Shown piece by piece: positions 32,915-43,640 of a stretch of DNA of 64,000 nt (the first letter of the stretch is position 1; each line of letters begins with the position of its first letter). The notes under the pieces are model-generated. The model was not told the origin of the DNA and did no database searches. It saw only the letters and a list, made by a program, of their open reading frames with translations. Both the position numbers and the translations under genes were made by a program. The stretch comes from Antedon bifida (taxonomy: Eukaryota; Echinodermata; Crinoidea; Comatulida; Antedonidae): the NCBI GenBank assembly GCA_963402885.1, contig OY727095.1:29889001-29953000 (forward strand). The letters are read 5' to 3'.

Positions 32915-33190
32915 CTAATCTTTCCTGTAGTTTTCCTTAATGCCTTCACCTATCTTCATAGTTTGCAAGCCTCTGCAGTAAGTTTATATATTAGGCAGTA
33001 ATAAGTTTTTTTAAAGGTTATTTGGAATATTTTGTGAATCTTTCCTTTAATCTAAGTTTGTATCTAGTGTGTAAATTAAATGGTTTTCAGTGTAAGAAAC
33101 TTCTTATTCACTGCCACCCAGTTTTAAAGCTTGACATTTCTACAATGGTTAGTTTACTGTTGGCTTTGTGACTTCTTAGCTGCATTTGTG
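32915..33190 (-). pseudogene. Fossil of a TRIM exon (coiled coil to B-box part)
   Basis: The stretch ATCTAATCTTTCCTGTAGTT, AGTAAGTTTATATATTAGGC and GTATCTAGTGTGTAAATTAA matches, with gaps, the coiled-coil start, B-box 2 and the inter-B-box part of the gene C exon (25430-25710). Frames are broken and internal parts are deleted. It is separate from unit D, whose 3' end is at 33350, so it marks one more lost array member. Confidence 0.6.
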
Positions 33191-33349
33191 TTCAACATTT
33201 ATGCCTCATTCTGTACATTTTCTGTGTTTTTAAGCATCAAGAAAACTACATTTTATGTTCTTCGTGTTGTGGTCATAACAATATAATGAATTATTTTTAA
33301 TATTTGGATGCATACATTTGAGGTTATTTTTGTTCAACTTTTTGTTGAT

Positions 33350-34370
33350 TTAATAATTGAATATTTTTACATTGTTTGATCTATGGTTTGCTACTGCAAC
33401 TCTTCGTGGTCTGTTAGAGATTACAGAATCCCTACTGGAGTATGCAACCCAACATCTTTTTTATCTATTCTTTTAATAAATTTACCAATTTGGTCAAATA
33501 GTTGTAGTTTATGATTACTGGATACTATTATATTTCCATCCATATCTATAGTTATACCACAAGGACCCCTGACTCTACCATCTTCTTTACCATAGGCTAC
33601 AAGAATCTTTATCAGCTTATCATTAGCATCAAACATTTGTATTCTGTTATTCTCACAATCAGCGACAAACACATGACCCTCTCTTGTTAAAGCAACATCT
33701 AATGGTAACTTCATTTGACCTGCTTTACTACCTTCAGAACCTATCTTACCCAATAGACTACCATCATCAATATTGAATTTAAACACACAGTGACATTCAC
33801 GATCTGCTACATATAAGATCCTGCTTTTTTGGTTTACTGTTAAGCCATTTGGATATTTTAATACTCCTTTACCAAAAGTTCGGATTTCATGATATTGATT
33901 GTCACACATTACAACACATTTTTTTGATGTGTCAGTGTACACCATGTGACGACCATTGCCTATTTGATGCATGCGATTGACTCTAACATTTTGTGGTATT
34001 TGTATCTTAGAAACAAAACAACCTGATTGATCGAACTTTATTAAATCTTTACTGTAGCTTGTTACTAACATACACCCATCAGTATCGGATCGGACATCTA
34101 TCACATTGTCTGTTTTATAATTTTTTTTGTACTCTGATATATTGTCTATAGTATGTACAAGTCCAATAGGTTCCACCTTGATACTCACTGGTGAACCTAT
34201 GACATGTGTCATAGCTTCATCAATGATATCCATGTACCAGTCTCCTTCCAAGTTACATCTACCTGTTATTGTGTATTCTTCCTTTCTGTGTACTACTTCA
34301 GTGGCTGATTTCTCACCTAATGAGTTACTTAATGTGGCTGTTAATTGACCAACATCACTCTCTTCTAGAC
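33350..34370 (-). pseudogene. Unit D exon 3, C-terminal half (filamin, NHL)
   Basis: On the minus strand the frame enters at ESDVGQLTATLSNSLGEK (middle of the filamin fold) and runs through NHL repeats (ILYVADRECHCVFKF, VFVADCENN, NIIVSSN). A single-base deletion near 33430 (GGGATTCTG where paralogues have GGGATTGCTG) truncates the frame at PVGIL, although the downstream KIFNY-stop end is still visible at 33350. The 5' side is cut at about 34370 by the LINE. The likely other half is at 46328-47085; about 135 residues between them are missing. The in-frame amino-terminal extension read through the LINE junction is not part of the gene. Confidence 0.85.
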
Positions 34371-35416
34371 AAAACAATGACGTGCTCAGAGTAAGACGTG
34401 CATAGTGAGCGCTCCTCATTTGACTACAATTTACACGGCGTGTATGCATCATGGCCACCAAACCCAAGACTCGCTCTCGCCCAGCCGATATTGAAAGTGC
34501 TTGTTCCAACCCTGTGGACTTTAACAATTTTGTACATGCTTCTCTAAAATCATTATTAGATGGGCAGGCCAAAATTAAAGAGGATTTGAACCAAGCTATT
34601 GGATTTAACTCGGACAGAATCGCAGCACTCGAGGAAAACGATATTATCAAGGCTAACAAGATTGGTCAACTCGAACAAACGGTTGATAAATTGTCATCTG
34701 CGGTTGCGAAGCTGGAACTAGAGGCCAATAAATCTGAATGCTTCAGCCGACGTAACAACGTTCGAATTGTGGGACTTAAAGAAGAATCAGGTGAGGATTG
34801 TGTTGTCTTGGCCAAGAACATTCTAATAGATAACTTTGAATTTAGTGAAATACCAACGATAGAGCGTGCACATCGAGTCGGTCCTGTACTGCCGGTGAGG
34901 CCCCGACACAATTATAATTAAACTACTTAGTTATAACTCTAAAGTTCAAGTCATGAAACAGAAGAATATTGCCTTACAAGATAAACAGTTCTACGTGATA
35001 GATGATCTGACCTTAGTGGATTATAAAGAAAAGAAGAAATGGAAATTTCAAGTTAAAGCTTTATACGACAATGGAACTAAACTTAAATTCTCTGCTGGTA
35101 AATGGCGAACTTCTACTGGGATTCCCTATATATTCAAGTAACTTTTACGGTGTTTTGAGGAACTGAGATATGACTGGTTTCTTTTTCTCAGCCTTCTTTC
35201 ATTTTGTAATGTCAGTATATCTAACCTGGCTTTGCTTGTTTAAATTCCAAGCATGTCCGCTATGTACCATTATGCAAATTATACCTTTGCATACCCGGTT
35301 GCATATCTAATGTATTATTCTCCGTTTTATACACGAGGAGTGCAACGCTTACGCTACCTATGTATTAGTAATACGGCAGCACTAAACAGAATTGTTTTAA
35401 GTTTAATTATTGTTAT
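34371..35416 (+). mobile_element. LINE, 5' part with ORF1
   Basis: Plus strand. The ORF1-type protein starts at ATG 34451 (MATKPKTRSRPADIESA), with a coiled coil (IKANKIGQLEQTVDKL) and the nucleic-acid-binding region (RRNNVRIVGLKEES, IERAHRVGP) typical of LINE-1-type ORF1. A frameshift near 34915 breaks it; the second part continues to the stop at 35141 (QFYVIDDLTLVDY, SAGKWRTSTG). The element continues after the Ty3 insertion at 42818. A related, more decayed copy lies at 58603-59475 and provides the uninterrupted order. Confidence 0.8.
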
Positions 35417-35980
35417 TGTAAAAGGCTCTGGCCTCCCTAAACTTGTGTGGGATTGCGGTTGACACGTGCAACAATAATACCAGGTAACTCGTCTGAACAA
35501 ACATTTATTGGCATAAAAACAGGCAAGCAAAACAGCCTCTGTAATACAGATATCAAAGATAAATAGTTCAATGCAATATTTTCATAAATTAGGCTAGTCA
35601 TTACTGTAGGCCTCCTAGGATATAATGTAGGCCTAGGCTAGTTAACTTGTACAGTAGTTTTAGCAATGTTCAACCTCACAAAATATTAATCCTATCAGGC
35701 CTATAATGTAAACCAACTATAAGAAACAAAAATAAAATATAAGTCATAACAAACTCTCACTAACCAGTTTATGGCAGTTTAATTAATTAATTACAAATTC
35801 TTAGCATTTATTGTATTTGCTTTAGCCAGGAGAACACTACTCTCCCTGCCAGTCACCCAGGCCAAAGAGAGAGATGTCTCCTTGGATACAGCTCTCTAGG
35901 CTTGGGTGTCCAGCAGGGTTCCCATCCCCCATGGACTATTCCATTATCACAAAATCAAACAAAATCACTGAACCATAACA
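35417..35980 (-). repeat. Ty3/gypsy 3' LTR
   Basis: 564 bp, TG...CA ends (plus-strand view TGTAAAAGG ... CCATAACA). By eye identical to the LTR at 42254-42817. The short purine stretch beside it (ACGGGGAACA on the minus strand) is the likely polypurine tract. The outer flank is TTAT, the target-site duplication. Confidence 0.95.
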
Positions 35981-36826
35981 TGTTCCCCGTGATGACTATA
36001 CTTGGCCCCCAAGTATTGTAATCTGACACACTGTCGCAAGATAAAGTATACTAATTATTAGATACCCGATTGTTGGTTGAAATAGCATTGGGATGCCACC
36101 CCCCGTTAAGACATTCTGCAATGGACTCCTAACCATCATGTCATGCCAACTGTTAAAGTGAAGATACTAAATACGGAGCCAGTACGGTCCCTCCCAATAG
36201 CAGAAGTATGAGGAATTTCCAATGCGAGTCCACCCATCATGGCCCTTGTTACCATGACACTCACCCGATCAGTAAAGTTCTGATCGCACCTCATGACCAC
36301 TGCTAAAGGTTCACCCATAAGACTGCTTTCCAACGCAACTAACAGCTCAAGGAGCATGACCAATCCAATAGGTGCCACCATACGGCTTCATACCCCAAAA
36401 ACTATAACTACAACAACTCATAGGTTACCCTATAACCATTACTCTGTGACAGATCGATTCATTATATAATACAAGCTTCAGAGATTGTGGTACTTTAAAC
36501 CATTATTATCAGCTTTTCAATCATCTATAAATACATCTCATGTTACATGATACAAGAACCTGTGTGTACCTAATTATTTTCAAAATACCATATTATGACA
36601 CCATAACATGCTGTACTCTTAAACTTAATACCTATTAACAATTAGGTAAACAATAGTAACATAATTATAACAATAACTCCTATGCGGTAATATTGATGAA
36701 CACCAAACACTTTATCATCATAGATTATTTAGCTTAAAATGGTTTAACAATTACAGAAAAGTAGCACAAACCAATAGAAGGTGTGCATACATAAAATTCA
36801 AGTTCATAAAATAATTAAGTCAACAC
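35981..36826. other. Ty3 3' untranslated region
   Basis: Between the pol stop and the 3' LTR. An 81-codon minus-strand frame (36136-36381) has no signal peptide, membrane anchor or glycoprotein features. Regarded as non-coding. Confidence 0.5.
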
Positions 36827-39800
36827 TTAATGGCGAGAAACTGTAGACTTTGGCCATTTCTCAGGGTTACTATGAAAACCTCTAGTTGATCTTGATGATC
36901 GTCTGAGTTGAGGTTCTACTGGTTGGTGTCTTGCATCCTGCTGTGGTAAGTCATGATGTGTAAATACCCAGGTTGGCATATCATCTTCTTCATCTGAGTC
37001 ACTTCCTACAATGTCTTCAGTTGTTGCTTCCCTTGGATCAACAATTAAGAGTTTTCTATTTACAGTACGTGTCGGGCCACCCAGAAGAGGCCGAATATTG
37101 TAAACGTCTCCAGCGTCGTTAACCCAAACTATGATGTAGGCATCATGATGAAACTTGTCTTCTAACTTGTGTCTGCCTTCAAAAGCACACCTTTTCAACA
37201 GTACACGATCTCCAACGCTCAGTTGTGGACTCATCTTATGTATATTCTGCTTCAGTGTAGAGTTTTCTAGTTTCCGTTCAATGCTATCTTTTGCCACTTG
37301 ATGGGCTTGTTGTATAGCATCAGCTTGTTGTTCGATAAAGTCATCTTCCCAGTTTTCCCGTGAATTGTTGAGAAGTTGGTCTAATGGCGTAAACGGTTCA
37401 CGTCCATATAGTAGGCGAAATGGTGAAACACCAGTAACACTGTGGGGTGTTGAATTATACAAGAACACTAAATGTCCAAGCAGCTCTGGCCATTTTCGTC
37501 GTTGTTTATGATCAATAGATCTTATCATTCCACAAAGGGTACGGTTAAATCTCTCTGTTTGGCCATTGCCCTGCGGGTGGTATGGCGTGGTCCTGGATTT
37601 GTGAATGTTGTAGAGTTTGCAAAGTTCCTTAATGACTAGGCCTTCGAAGTTTCTCCCCTGGTCGGAGTGAAGCCGCTGTGGTGCACCATAATAATTGAAC
37701 CACTTCTCTTGAAGGACTTTCGCTACTACTATGGCTGACTGATTTCGGCAGGGTATAGCTTGTGCAACCTTAGTAAACGCATCTGTTAGAACCAAGACAT
37801 CCTCGTAACCACCTTTGCCCTTATCAAGTTTGAGAAAATCAATAGCTAACAACTCAAATGGACGGAATGCGATTAGATGGCGTCTAGGCATGCGAATCAT
37901 GGGACAAATTGTCTTGGATGTTGTGCAAGTGAAACATTTCTTAATATGTTGTCGGACATCATCTTGAAGTCCAGGCCAGAAACATCTTGTCTTTAAAATG
38001 CCAATAGTCCTATTAGCACCTTGATGACCCCATCCATCGTGTGCCATCTCTAGCATTTTGTTGCGAAGACTATGTGGAATGAGTAGTTGTCGACAGTCAC
38101 CTGTGTTACATTTAACTTCTCGGTATAGTACTCCTTTCCACTCCTTTAAATGTGTTATCTGTTTTAACCATCCTCTTAGTCCAACAGAGTTATCAGTAAT
38201 TGGTTGCCCAGGTTTCCAGTTGATTTGCCAATACTCCCAAACCTTTGCCAATATTGCATCGCTTCTCTGGAGGTTAGCTAATTGTTGGTGAGTGTAGGAC
38301 GGAAACAAACTATGTGTTTCATCTTGAGGGTGAATTTCTTTAGTAGTTTGATTTGCATTTCGGATGTTGATGGGTACTAAACTACAGGCTGTCACTTCTT
38401 TTACCATTACTGTAACATCACATACTTCAGCATCTGGACATCTGCTTAGTGCGTCTGCACACTGATTGCTCTTCCCAGGTTTGTACTTAATGTCGATATT
38501 GAAAGGTGCGAGCTGAGCCACCCAACGATGTTCCGTTGCTCCTAACTTGGCTGTCCTTAAATGAACTAATGGGTTATGATCTGTAAAGACAGTGCATTTT
38601 GATCCTCTAATGTATGATCCAAACTTTTCTGTTACAGCCCATTTCAGAGCGAGAAGTTCTACTTTGAAGCTTGAGAGATCTGCATAATTCTTTTCAGCTC
38701 CACGAAGGCTGCGGCTGGCATATGATATGGGGTGAAGTTTTCCATCTTCGTCTGCTTGCATTAAGCATGCTCCTAGACCATTGAAAGAAGCGTCCACTTC
38801 TATAACAAACTCCTTACCGAATATGGGGTAGGCCAAGACAGGTGCTGTTGATAGTGCTTTCTTCAGTGTCTGGAATGCTGTTTCGGCTTGTCCACTCCAT
38901 TCAAACGATAGCTTCTTCCCCGCATTTCTGGTTTTCTTTCCGGTCAATCCATGTAATGGAGCAGCAACTTTCGAGAAGCCAGATATGAATCGTCTATAGT
39001 AAGATGCAAGTCCCAAGAATGAACTCACTTGCGATGAATCTTTGGGAGTAGGCCACCGCATAACTTTCTCTACCTTACTTGGGTCTACCGATATTCCATT
39101 TTTGTTGACGATATGACCTAGATGAGTTACTTCAGTCTGGAACAACTTGCATTTTCCACCTTTTAACTTCAAACCACACTTCTGTAGTCTCCTGAATACT
39201 TCAGCTAACCGGTCCAAATGTTCTTCAAAAGTGTTTGAAAATACAAGGATGTCATCCAAATACAATATCAATTTTTCGAGGTTTAGATCACCAAATATAT
39301 TTTCCATAATTCGCTGGAATGTTCCTGGACTATTACACAATCCTTGAGGCATGCGATTGAATTCGAATAACCCCCAAGGAACTCGAATAGCTGTTAATGG
39401 GACGGAGTCTGGGTGCATCGAAACTTGAAAATATCCATGAGAGAGATCCATAGGTGAGAAATATTTGGCTCCACCTAAAGCTTCAAGAGTCTCGTCAATC
39501 CGAGGTAACGGGAACGAATCCTTGATTGTGATTGCATTGAGTTGTCGATAATCCACACACAGTCGCAGTGCTCCTGAGCTTTTCCGTACAAGTACTACTG
39601 GGCTAGCATACGGACTAGAGGACTTCTGTATAATTCCTTTATCGAGCATGCCTTGTAGCAGCTGTTTGACTTCGGCCATTTGTGATGGTGGTATTCTACG
39701 ATAGGGCATACGGATTTGCTTGTCAGTGGAGACTTTGATTTCATGAGGAATTAAATCACAATATCCAAGATCGAACTCGCCAGTTGAGAAAACCTCTTTA

Positions 39801-40816
39801 TGATCTACAAGCAATCTTGCAACTTGGTCAATTTCATCAGGATCGATGTTATTGAGACTTACTCCAAATGGTAGTTCCAAGATTGTGCCATCTCTACACA
39901 CATGTCTCTCACAGGTATTTATTTGCGTTAGTGGAATGGGTGAGCTGTTAATTACTTGACTCTCATCAGTATAAACTTCTCTAACATCTATTTGTAGAAC
40001 ATCATCTGTCTGGAATGTAACTACATGAGCTTGTTGAACTAGCTCTACTGCTGCTGCTACCATGGTTTTGGGTTTTAAGATTAGTTCTTCGTCAGTTGAA
40101 TTCGAAACAAGCAGACTCACTTGTGAAACTCCGGATACACAACCTTCAATTACCTCCAGACCTTCTCTATCACTGGATGATTTAATTAACCATAGACTCT
40201 TAACATCATTATCAAGCCTACATGTGGCATCAAAACAGCATTCTAGTCTTTTTACTGATCGTGGGGGAACGACTTCTAACAAATCTTTGGTTAGTACACC
40301 ACGTTTCCCACATGTTACTTTGGACTCTGCTGTTTCATTAGACATCTTCAGGCTATTAATCACCATGCTTAGGTTTTCATCTGGTGTATCAATGAATAAT
40401 CGTAGGGCATTACATCCTAGTATCAAAGGAAAATCTTGCTTACGTCCACATTTAGGTGAATTGCTTTCTACCACCAGAAACCCAACGACGACCGTCTTAT
40501 TTCCTATGGTAACAGGTATCTGTACATAACCTTCAACTGCTATTTTGGTTCCTGTAACTCCAACAATCTTAATAGCGGAATCTAGGTTTTCCATTGGACC
40601 AATACGAGGCTTCAGTATTGAATTGTATACATCAGTTGGGATTATTGAGGCTTCGGCTCCTGTATCAAGAATGCAGCCGATCCGTGCACCAGCAATATCC
40701 AACATCATTTTCGGGCTCGGCGCCAGTAGTCCCAACCTAGTCGATTCAGTTTGATCCTCACTTTTCACCCTACTCTCATGTGCAACAATAGGCAGTTTAT
40801 CACTCCCTCCTACCAC
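36827..40816 (-). CDS. pol: Ty3 pol polyprotein
   Basis: About 1330 codons. Aspartic protease near residue 45-130 (GCILDTGAEASIIP). Reverse transcriptase about 370-560 (LCVDYRQLNAIT, MDLSHGYFQV, catalytic LILYLDDILVFS). RNase H about 650-780 (VIEVDASFNGLGACL, FTDHNPLVHL). Integrase from about 900: the HHCC zinc region (HDGWGHQG, CFTC), the DDE core (LLAIDFLKL, HSDQGRNFEG, YHPQGNGQTERFNR), then a C-terminal region ending in VYNIRPLLGG-type sequence. It overlaps the gag end by 7 nt in the -1 frame and its first codon in the frame is GTG, so it is probably made by -1 frameshifting as a gag-pol fusion. All catalytic residues visible are in place. Confidence 0.95.
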   Translation of the reverse strand: MVGGSDKLPIVAHESRVKSEDQTESTRLGLLAPSPKMMLDIAGARIGCILDTGAEASIIPTDVYNSILKPRIGPMENLDSAIKIVGVTGTKIAVEGYVQIPVTIGNKTVVVGFLVVESNSPKCGRKQDFPLILGCNALRLFIDTPDENLSMVINSLKMSNETAESKVTCGKRGVLTKDLLEVVPPRSVKRLECCFDATCRLDNDVKSLWLIKSSSDREGLEVIEGCVSGVSQVSLLVSNSTDEELILKPKTMVAAAVELVQQAHVVTFQTDDVLQIDVREVYTDESQVINSSPIPLTQINTCERHVCRDGTILELPFGVSLNNIDPDEIDQVARLLVDHKEVFSTGEFDLGYCDLIPHEIKVSTDKQIRMPYRRIPPSQMAEVKQLLQGMLDKGIIQKSSSPYASPVVLVRKSSGALRLCVDYRQLNAITIKDSFPLPRIDETLEALGGAKYFSPMDLSHGYFQVSMHPDSVPLTAIRVPWGLFEFNRMPQGLCNSPGTFQRIMENIFGDLNLEKLILYLDDILVFSNTFEEHLDRLAEVFRRLQKCGLKLKGGKCKLFQTEVTHLGHIVNKNGISVDPSKVEKVMRWPTPKDSSQVSSFLGLASYYRRFISGFSKVAAPLHGLTGKKTRNAGKKLSFEWSGQAETAFQTLKKALSTAPVLAYPIFGKEFVIEVDASFNGLGACLMQADEDGKLHPISYASRSLRGAEKNYADLSSFKVELLALKWAVTEKFGSYIRGSKCTVFTDHNPLVHLRTAKLGATEHRWVAQLAPFNIDIKYKPGKSNQCADALSRCPDAEVCDVTVMVKEVTACSLVPINIRNANQTTKEIHPQDETHSLFPSYTHQQLANLQRSDAILAKVWEYWQINWKPGQPITDNSVGLRGWLKQITHLKEWKGVLYREVKCNTGDCRQLLIPHSLRNKMLEMAHDGWGHQGANRTIGILKTRCFWPGLQDDVRQHIKKCFTCTTSKTICPMIRMPRRHLIAFRPFELLAIDFLKLDKGKGGYEDVLVLTDAFTKVAQAIPCRNQSAIVVAKVLQEKWFNYYGAPQRLHSDQGRNFEGLVIKELCKLYNIHKSRTTPYHPQGNGQTERFNRTLCGMIRSIDHKQRRKWPELLGHLVFLYNSTPHSVTGVSPFRLLYGREPFTPLDQLLNNSRENWEDDFIEQQADAIQQAHQVAKDSIERKLENSTLKQNIHKMSPQLSVGDRVLLKRCAFEGRHKLEDKFHHDAYIIVWVNDAGDVYNIRPLLGGPTRTVNRKLLIVDPREATTEDIVGSDSDEEDDMPTWVFTHHDLPQQDARHQPVEPQLRRSSRSTRGFHSNPEKWPKSTVSRH

Positions 40817-42132
40817 CTTGCCTCTGATGGCGGAGGGCAGAAGTTTTCCGGGTGCTGTACTCCTGCCGACTGCTGCATAGCTGGTTGTGTGGTTCGCTGT
40901 TGCTGCATGGTTTTCTGAGATGAATAGTTCATCTGCGGCTGGTAAGTTGCCTGTGGCTGACCAGTTAGTGGTGGTTGGTATGTTGGTCTAGGTTGATTGA
41001 CTACCTGTGGCTGGTAAGTTGTCTGTGGATGACTAGTTATTGGTGGTTGGTAATTTGGTCCGGGTTGATTGACTGCCTGTGGCTGGTGCATCTGTTGAGG
41101 TGTAGGTCGAATTTGGTAGGCTCCTTGAAGTTGGGGAACTGGTGCTTGGTGGTAAGCTGGTTGAGATTTGAAGCTTGGCTGTGGTTGGTAGGATCTTTGT
41201 GAATAGGTGTCCTGTGACCAATTTGTGTTATGGCACTGGCGTTTATAATGACCTTTCTGCCCACACTCGTAGCACTTAGCATCTTTAATTGACCTGCTTT
41301 TAGTACTTGTACTCCATGGCCTATCCATTTTCTCGATCACCAACCTTAATTTGGCCATTTCATCTTTCAGGGTGTTGACCTCTTTGGATAACTCATGACT
41401 CCCGGTTGATTGGTTGTTTTGGTCACGATGAAAAGTATTCGCCACTTGGTCAGCATGCACCTCGTATACACCATGGGACCTTCTAGAGATTGGTTCCTGA
41501 TCTTGGAAAAAATCAAGTGCACTTCTACGCATTTCCATAAACGTCCTGCCCCTGCAATCAATTTCTATTCGCCGCAACTCCCGCTGCACCCATTTTTCGC
41601 GGACACCTCTAACCAGTCTTTCTTTCAGAGTATTATCTTTTAGTCTTGCCATTGCAGTTCTTTCACCAGCATCTGTCGTTGCTGTTTCCATTTTTCCATA
41701 CAGTCTCATTAGTGCTAAACTAAACTCTGCCAGGCTTTCTCCATCTTGTTGTACACGATTATGTAGAGTCTCACTCAACGAGGCATTTGTCTCAAGTGGA
41801 CCAAAACGTTCTTTCAACACATTGATTATTCGCTCATGGTTGCTTCGCACATCAACCCCATAACACATCAGTTCTTCTTTAGCACTTCCACCTAAATGGT
41901 CCAACAAGGCTTGAGCTTTCTTGGCATCTGCCAGTCCATACTGATTTGCGTAGGCTGAGAAATCTTCCAGCCACTCAGTCAACGAAGGTTCGTTGGTTGC
42001 CTTGGAACCTCTAAACTTGGTCAACTTGATTCCAGGATGAACATGATGGACGTTGATGCCTTGAAGTGCAGTTGCTATTGTTTGTAAAATCTCCTGTGTA
42101 GAAGGACCTTCTCCGTTTTCCATAGCCATCAT
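40810..42132 (-). CDS. gag: Ty3 gag polyprotein
   Basis: 440 aa. The N-terminal two thirds is capsid-like (LTEWLEDFSAYANQYG, LLDHLGGSAKEEL, RVQQDGESLAEFSLAL), followed by one CCHC zinc knuckle (CYECGQKGHYKRQC) near residue 288 that binds RNA, then a Gln/Pro-rich tail of degenerate repeats (about QPQATYQPQ). Starts at MMAMENGEG shortly after the 5' LTR leader. The single zinc knuckle and length are usual for Ty3/gypsy gag. Confidence 0.93.
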   Translation of the reverse strand: MMAMENGEGPSTQEILQTIATALQGINVHHVHPGIKLTKFRGSKATNEPSLTEWLEDFSAYANQYGLADAKKAQALLDHLGGSAKEELMCYGVDVRSNHERIINVLKERFGPLETNASLSETLHNRVQQDGESLAEFSLALMRLYGKMETATTDAGERTAMARLKDNTLKERLVRGVREKWVQRELRRIEIDCRGRTFMEMRRSALDFFQDQEPISRRSHGVYEVHADQVANTFHRDQNNQSTGSHELSKEVNTLKDEMAKLRLVIEKMDRPWSTSTKSRSIKDAKCYECGQKGHYKRQCHNTNWSQDTYSQRSYQPQPSFKSQPAYHQAPVPQLQGAYQIRPTPQQMHQPQAVNQPGPNYQPPITSHPQTTYQPQVVNQPRPTYQPPLTGQPQATYQPQMNYSSQKTMQQQRTTQPAMQQSAGVQHPENFCPPPSEARW

Positions 42133-42235
42133 AAATAGTATATAATATGATTATGTAAAAAGTATAGGTCTTCCATAAACTGAGGCTGCTTCCTTGAATA
42201 ACGTACTTTTTACCTTTATCTTGTCTTGTGTTCAA

Positions 42236-42252
42236 TCCCACTTCTGACACCA
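42236..42252 (-). promoter_or_regulatory. Ty3 primer-binding site
   Basis: One base after the 5' LTR the minus strand reads TGGTGTCAGAAGTGGGA, complementary (with about one mismatch) to the 3' end of tRNA-Leu (CCCACTCCTGACACCA type). It defines the 5' LTR and the minus orientation. Confidence 0.75.
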
Positions 42253-42253
42253 C

Positions 42254-42817
42254 TGTAAAAGGCTCTGGCCTCCCTAAACTTGTGTGGGATTGCGGTTGAC
42301 ACGTGCAACAATAATACCAGGTAACTCGTCTGAACAAACATTTATTGGCATAAAAACAGGCAAGCAAAACAGCCTCTGTAATACAGATATCAAAGATAAA
42401 TAGTTCAATGCAATATTTTCATAAATTAGGCTAGTCATTACTGTAGGCCTCCTAGGATATAATGTAGGCCTAGGCTAGTTAACTTGTACAGTAGTTTTAG
42501 CAATGTTCAACCTCACAAAATATTAATCCTATCAGGCCTATAATGTAAACCAACTATAAGAAACAAAAATAAAATATAAGTCATAACAAACTCTCACTAA
42601 CCAGTTTATGGCAGTTTAATTAATTAATTACAAATTCTTAGCATTTATTGTATTTGCTTTAGCCAGGAGAACACTACTCTCCCTGCCAGTCACCCAGGCC
42701 AAAGAGAGAGATGTCTCCTTGGATACAGCTCTCTAGGCTTGGGTGTCCAGCAGGGTTCCCATCCCCCATGGACTATTCCATTATCACAAAATCAAACAAA
42801 ATCACTGAACCATAACA
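42254..42817 (-). repeat. Ty3/gypsy 5' LTR
   Basis: 564 bp; starts TGTTATGG and ends TTTTACA on the minus strand. By eye the same as 35417-35980. Contains the element's promoter by position; a TATA box was not assigned. Confidence 0.95.
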
Positions 42818-43638
42818 TTATACTTAGTTTTTTATTTTATTATATTATTGTTAACTTTTACCTAATGTTTAAATTATTTTTGATACCTATAATTAATGTG
42901 CCAATCCAACCCTACAACTGATGTAAAATTTAACCATTTTGTGGCATACGAGAACTTGAATATTAACGAAAATGTTGATCCACACTCTCAATTTTATGAT
43001 AGCTTAATTGAATCTAATTATTTTGATCCAGAAACATTCTCAGAGAATTTCTCTAAGCATAACAATGATAAAAATATTTTGTCTACTATCCATTTTAATA
43101 CACATAGTCTCTTGGGTAAGATGGATTCTTTAAAACGTTTTCTTCTTACTCTTGAATTTGACTTTGATGTTATTGCTATTACTGAATCTTGGCTACAGTA
43201 TAACAATAATCCCCTAACAGATATGCCAGGTTATAATATTTTTTCTAGAAATAGGAAATCTAAGGCGGGTGGTGGTGTAGCCCTGTACGTACGAAACAAT
43301 GTATCAGTTACTGTCCGTAATGATTTAACAACAGATGAATCAATATGTGAATCGATATTTATTGAAATAGAACAGATACATGGGAAAAATATTATTGTGG
43401 GATCAATCTATCGTCTTTGAATATCAATGCATTCAATGATATCCTAGATAATCTACTTCATACTCTTTCAACTGAAAATAAGCTGGTATATCTGTTGGGT
43501 GATTTCAATATAGATATTTTGCAATATACTTATGAAACCACAACTAACAATTTTGTAAACACTCTTTTTAGCAACTTCTATTTACCGCTAATACTTATAG
43601 ACCTACTAGGATAACATCAAATACTGCTACTCTTATTG
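42818..43638 (+). mobile_element. LINE continued: start of ORF2 endonuclease
   Basis: Resumes the LINE after the Ty3 element. The frame at 42896-43420 is an apurinic-type endonuclease: HFNTHSLLGKMDSL, the catalytic-acid region VIAITESWL, GGGVALYVRN. A frameshift at about 43417 is followed by LVYLLGDFNIDIL (the GDFN motif), then RPTRITSNTAT. It is cut at 43638 by the fold-back element; the reverse transcriptase is missing. Confidence 0.85.
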
Positions 43639-43640
43639 TA

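Larger units (their letters stand above)
35417..42817 (-). mobile_element. Complete Ty3/gypsy LTR retrotransposon
   Basis: 7401 bp, minus orientation, two 564-bp LTRs with no difference seen, flanked by TTAT on both sides (35413-35416 and 42818-42821). The related LINE copy at about 59375-59420 shows the uninterrupted target. The primer-binding site follows the 5' LTR; gag and pol are both open. There is no env-like frame in the 846 bp between pol and the 3' LTR. Identical LTRs and open frames point to a very recent, probably still competent insertion. Confidence 0.95.

Noticed and set aside
33421-34659. 412-aa NHL protein with a novel N-terminus
   Set aside because: The first about 95 residues are antisense LINE sequence read through the insertion junction, and the frame is truncated by a 1-nt deletion at its end.
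36136-36381. Possible env-like third frame of the Ty3 element
   Set aside because: Too short; no signal peptide, cleavage site or membrane anchor pattern.
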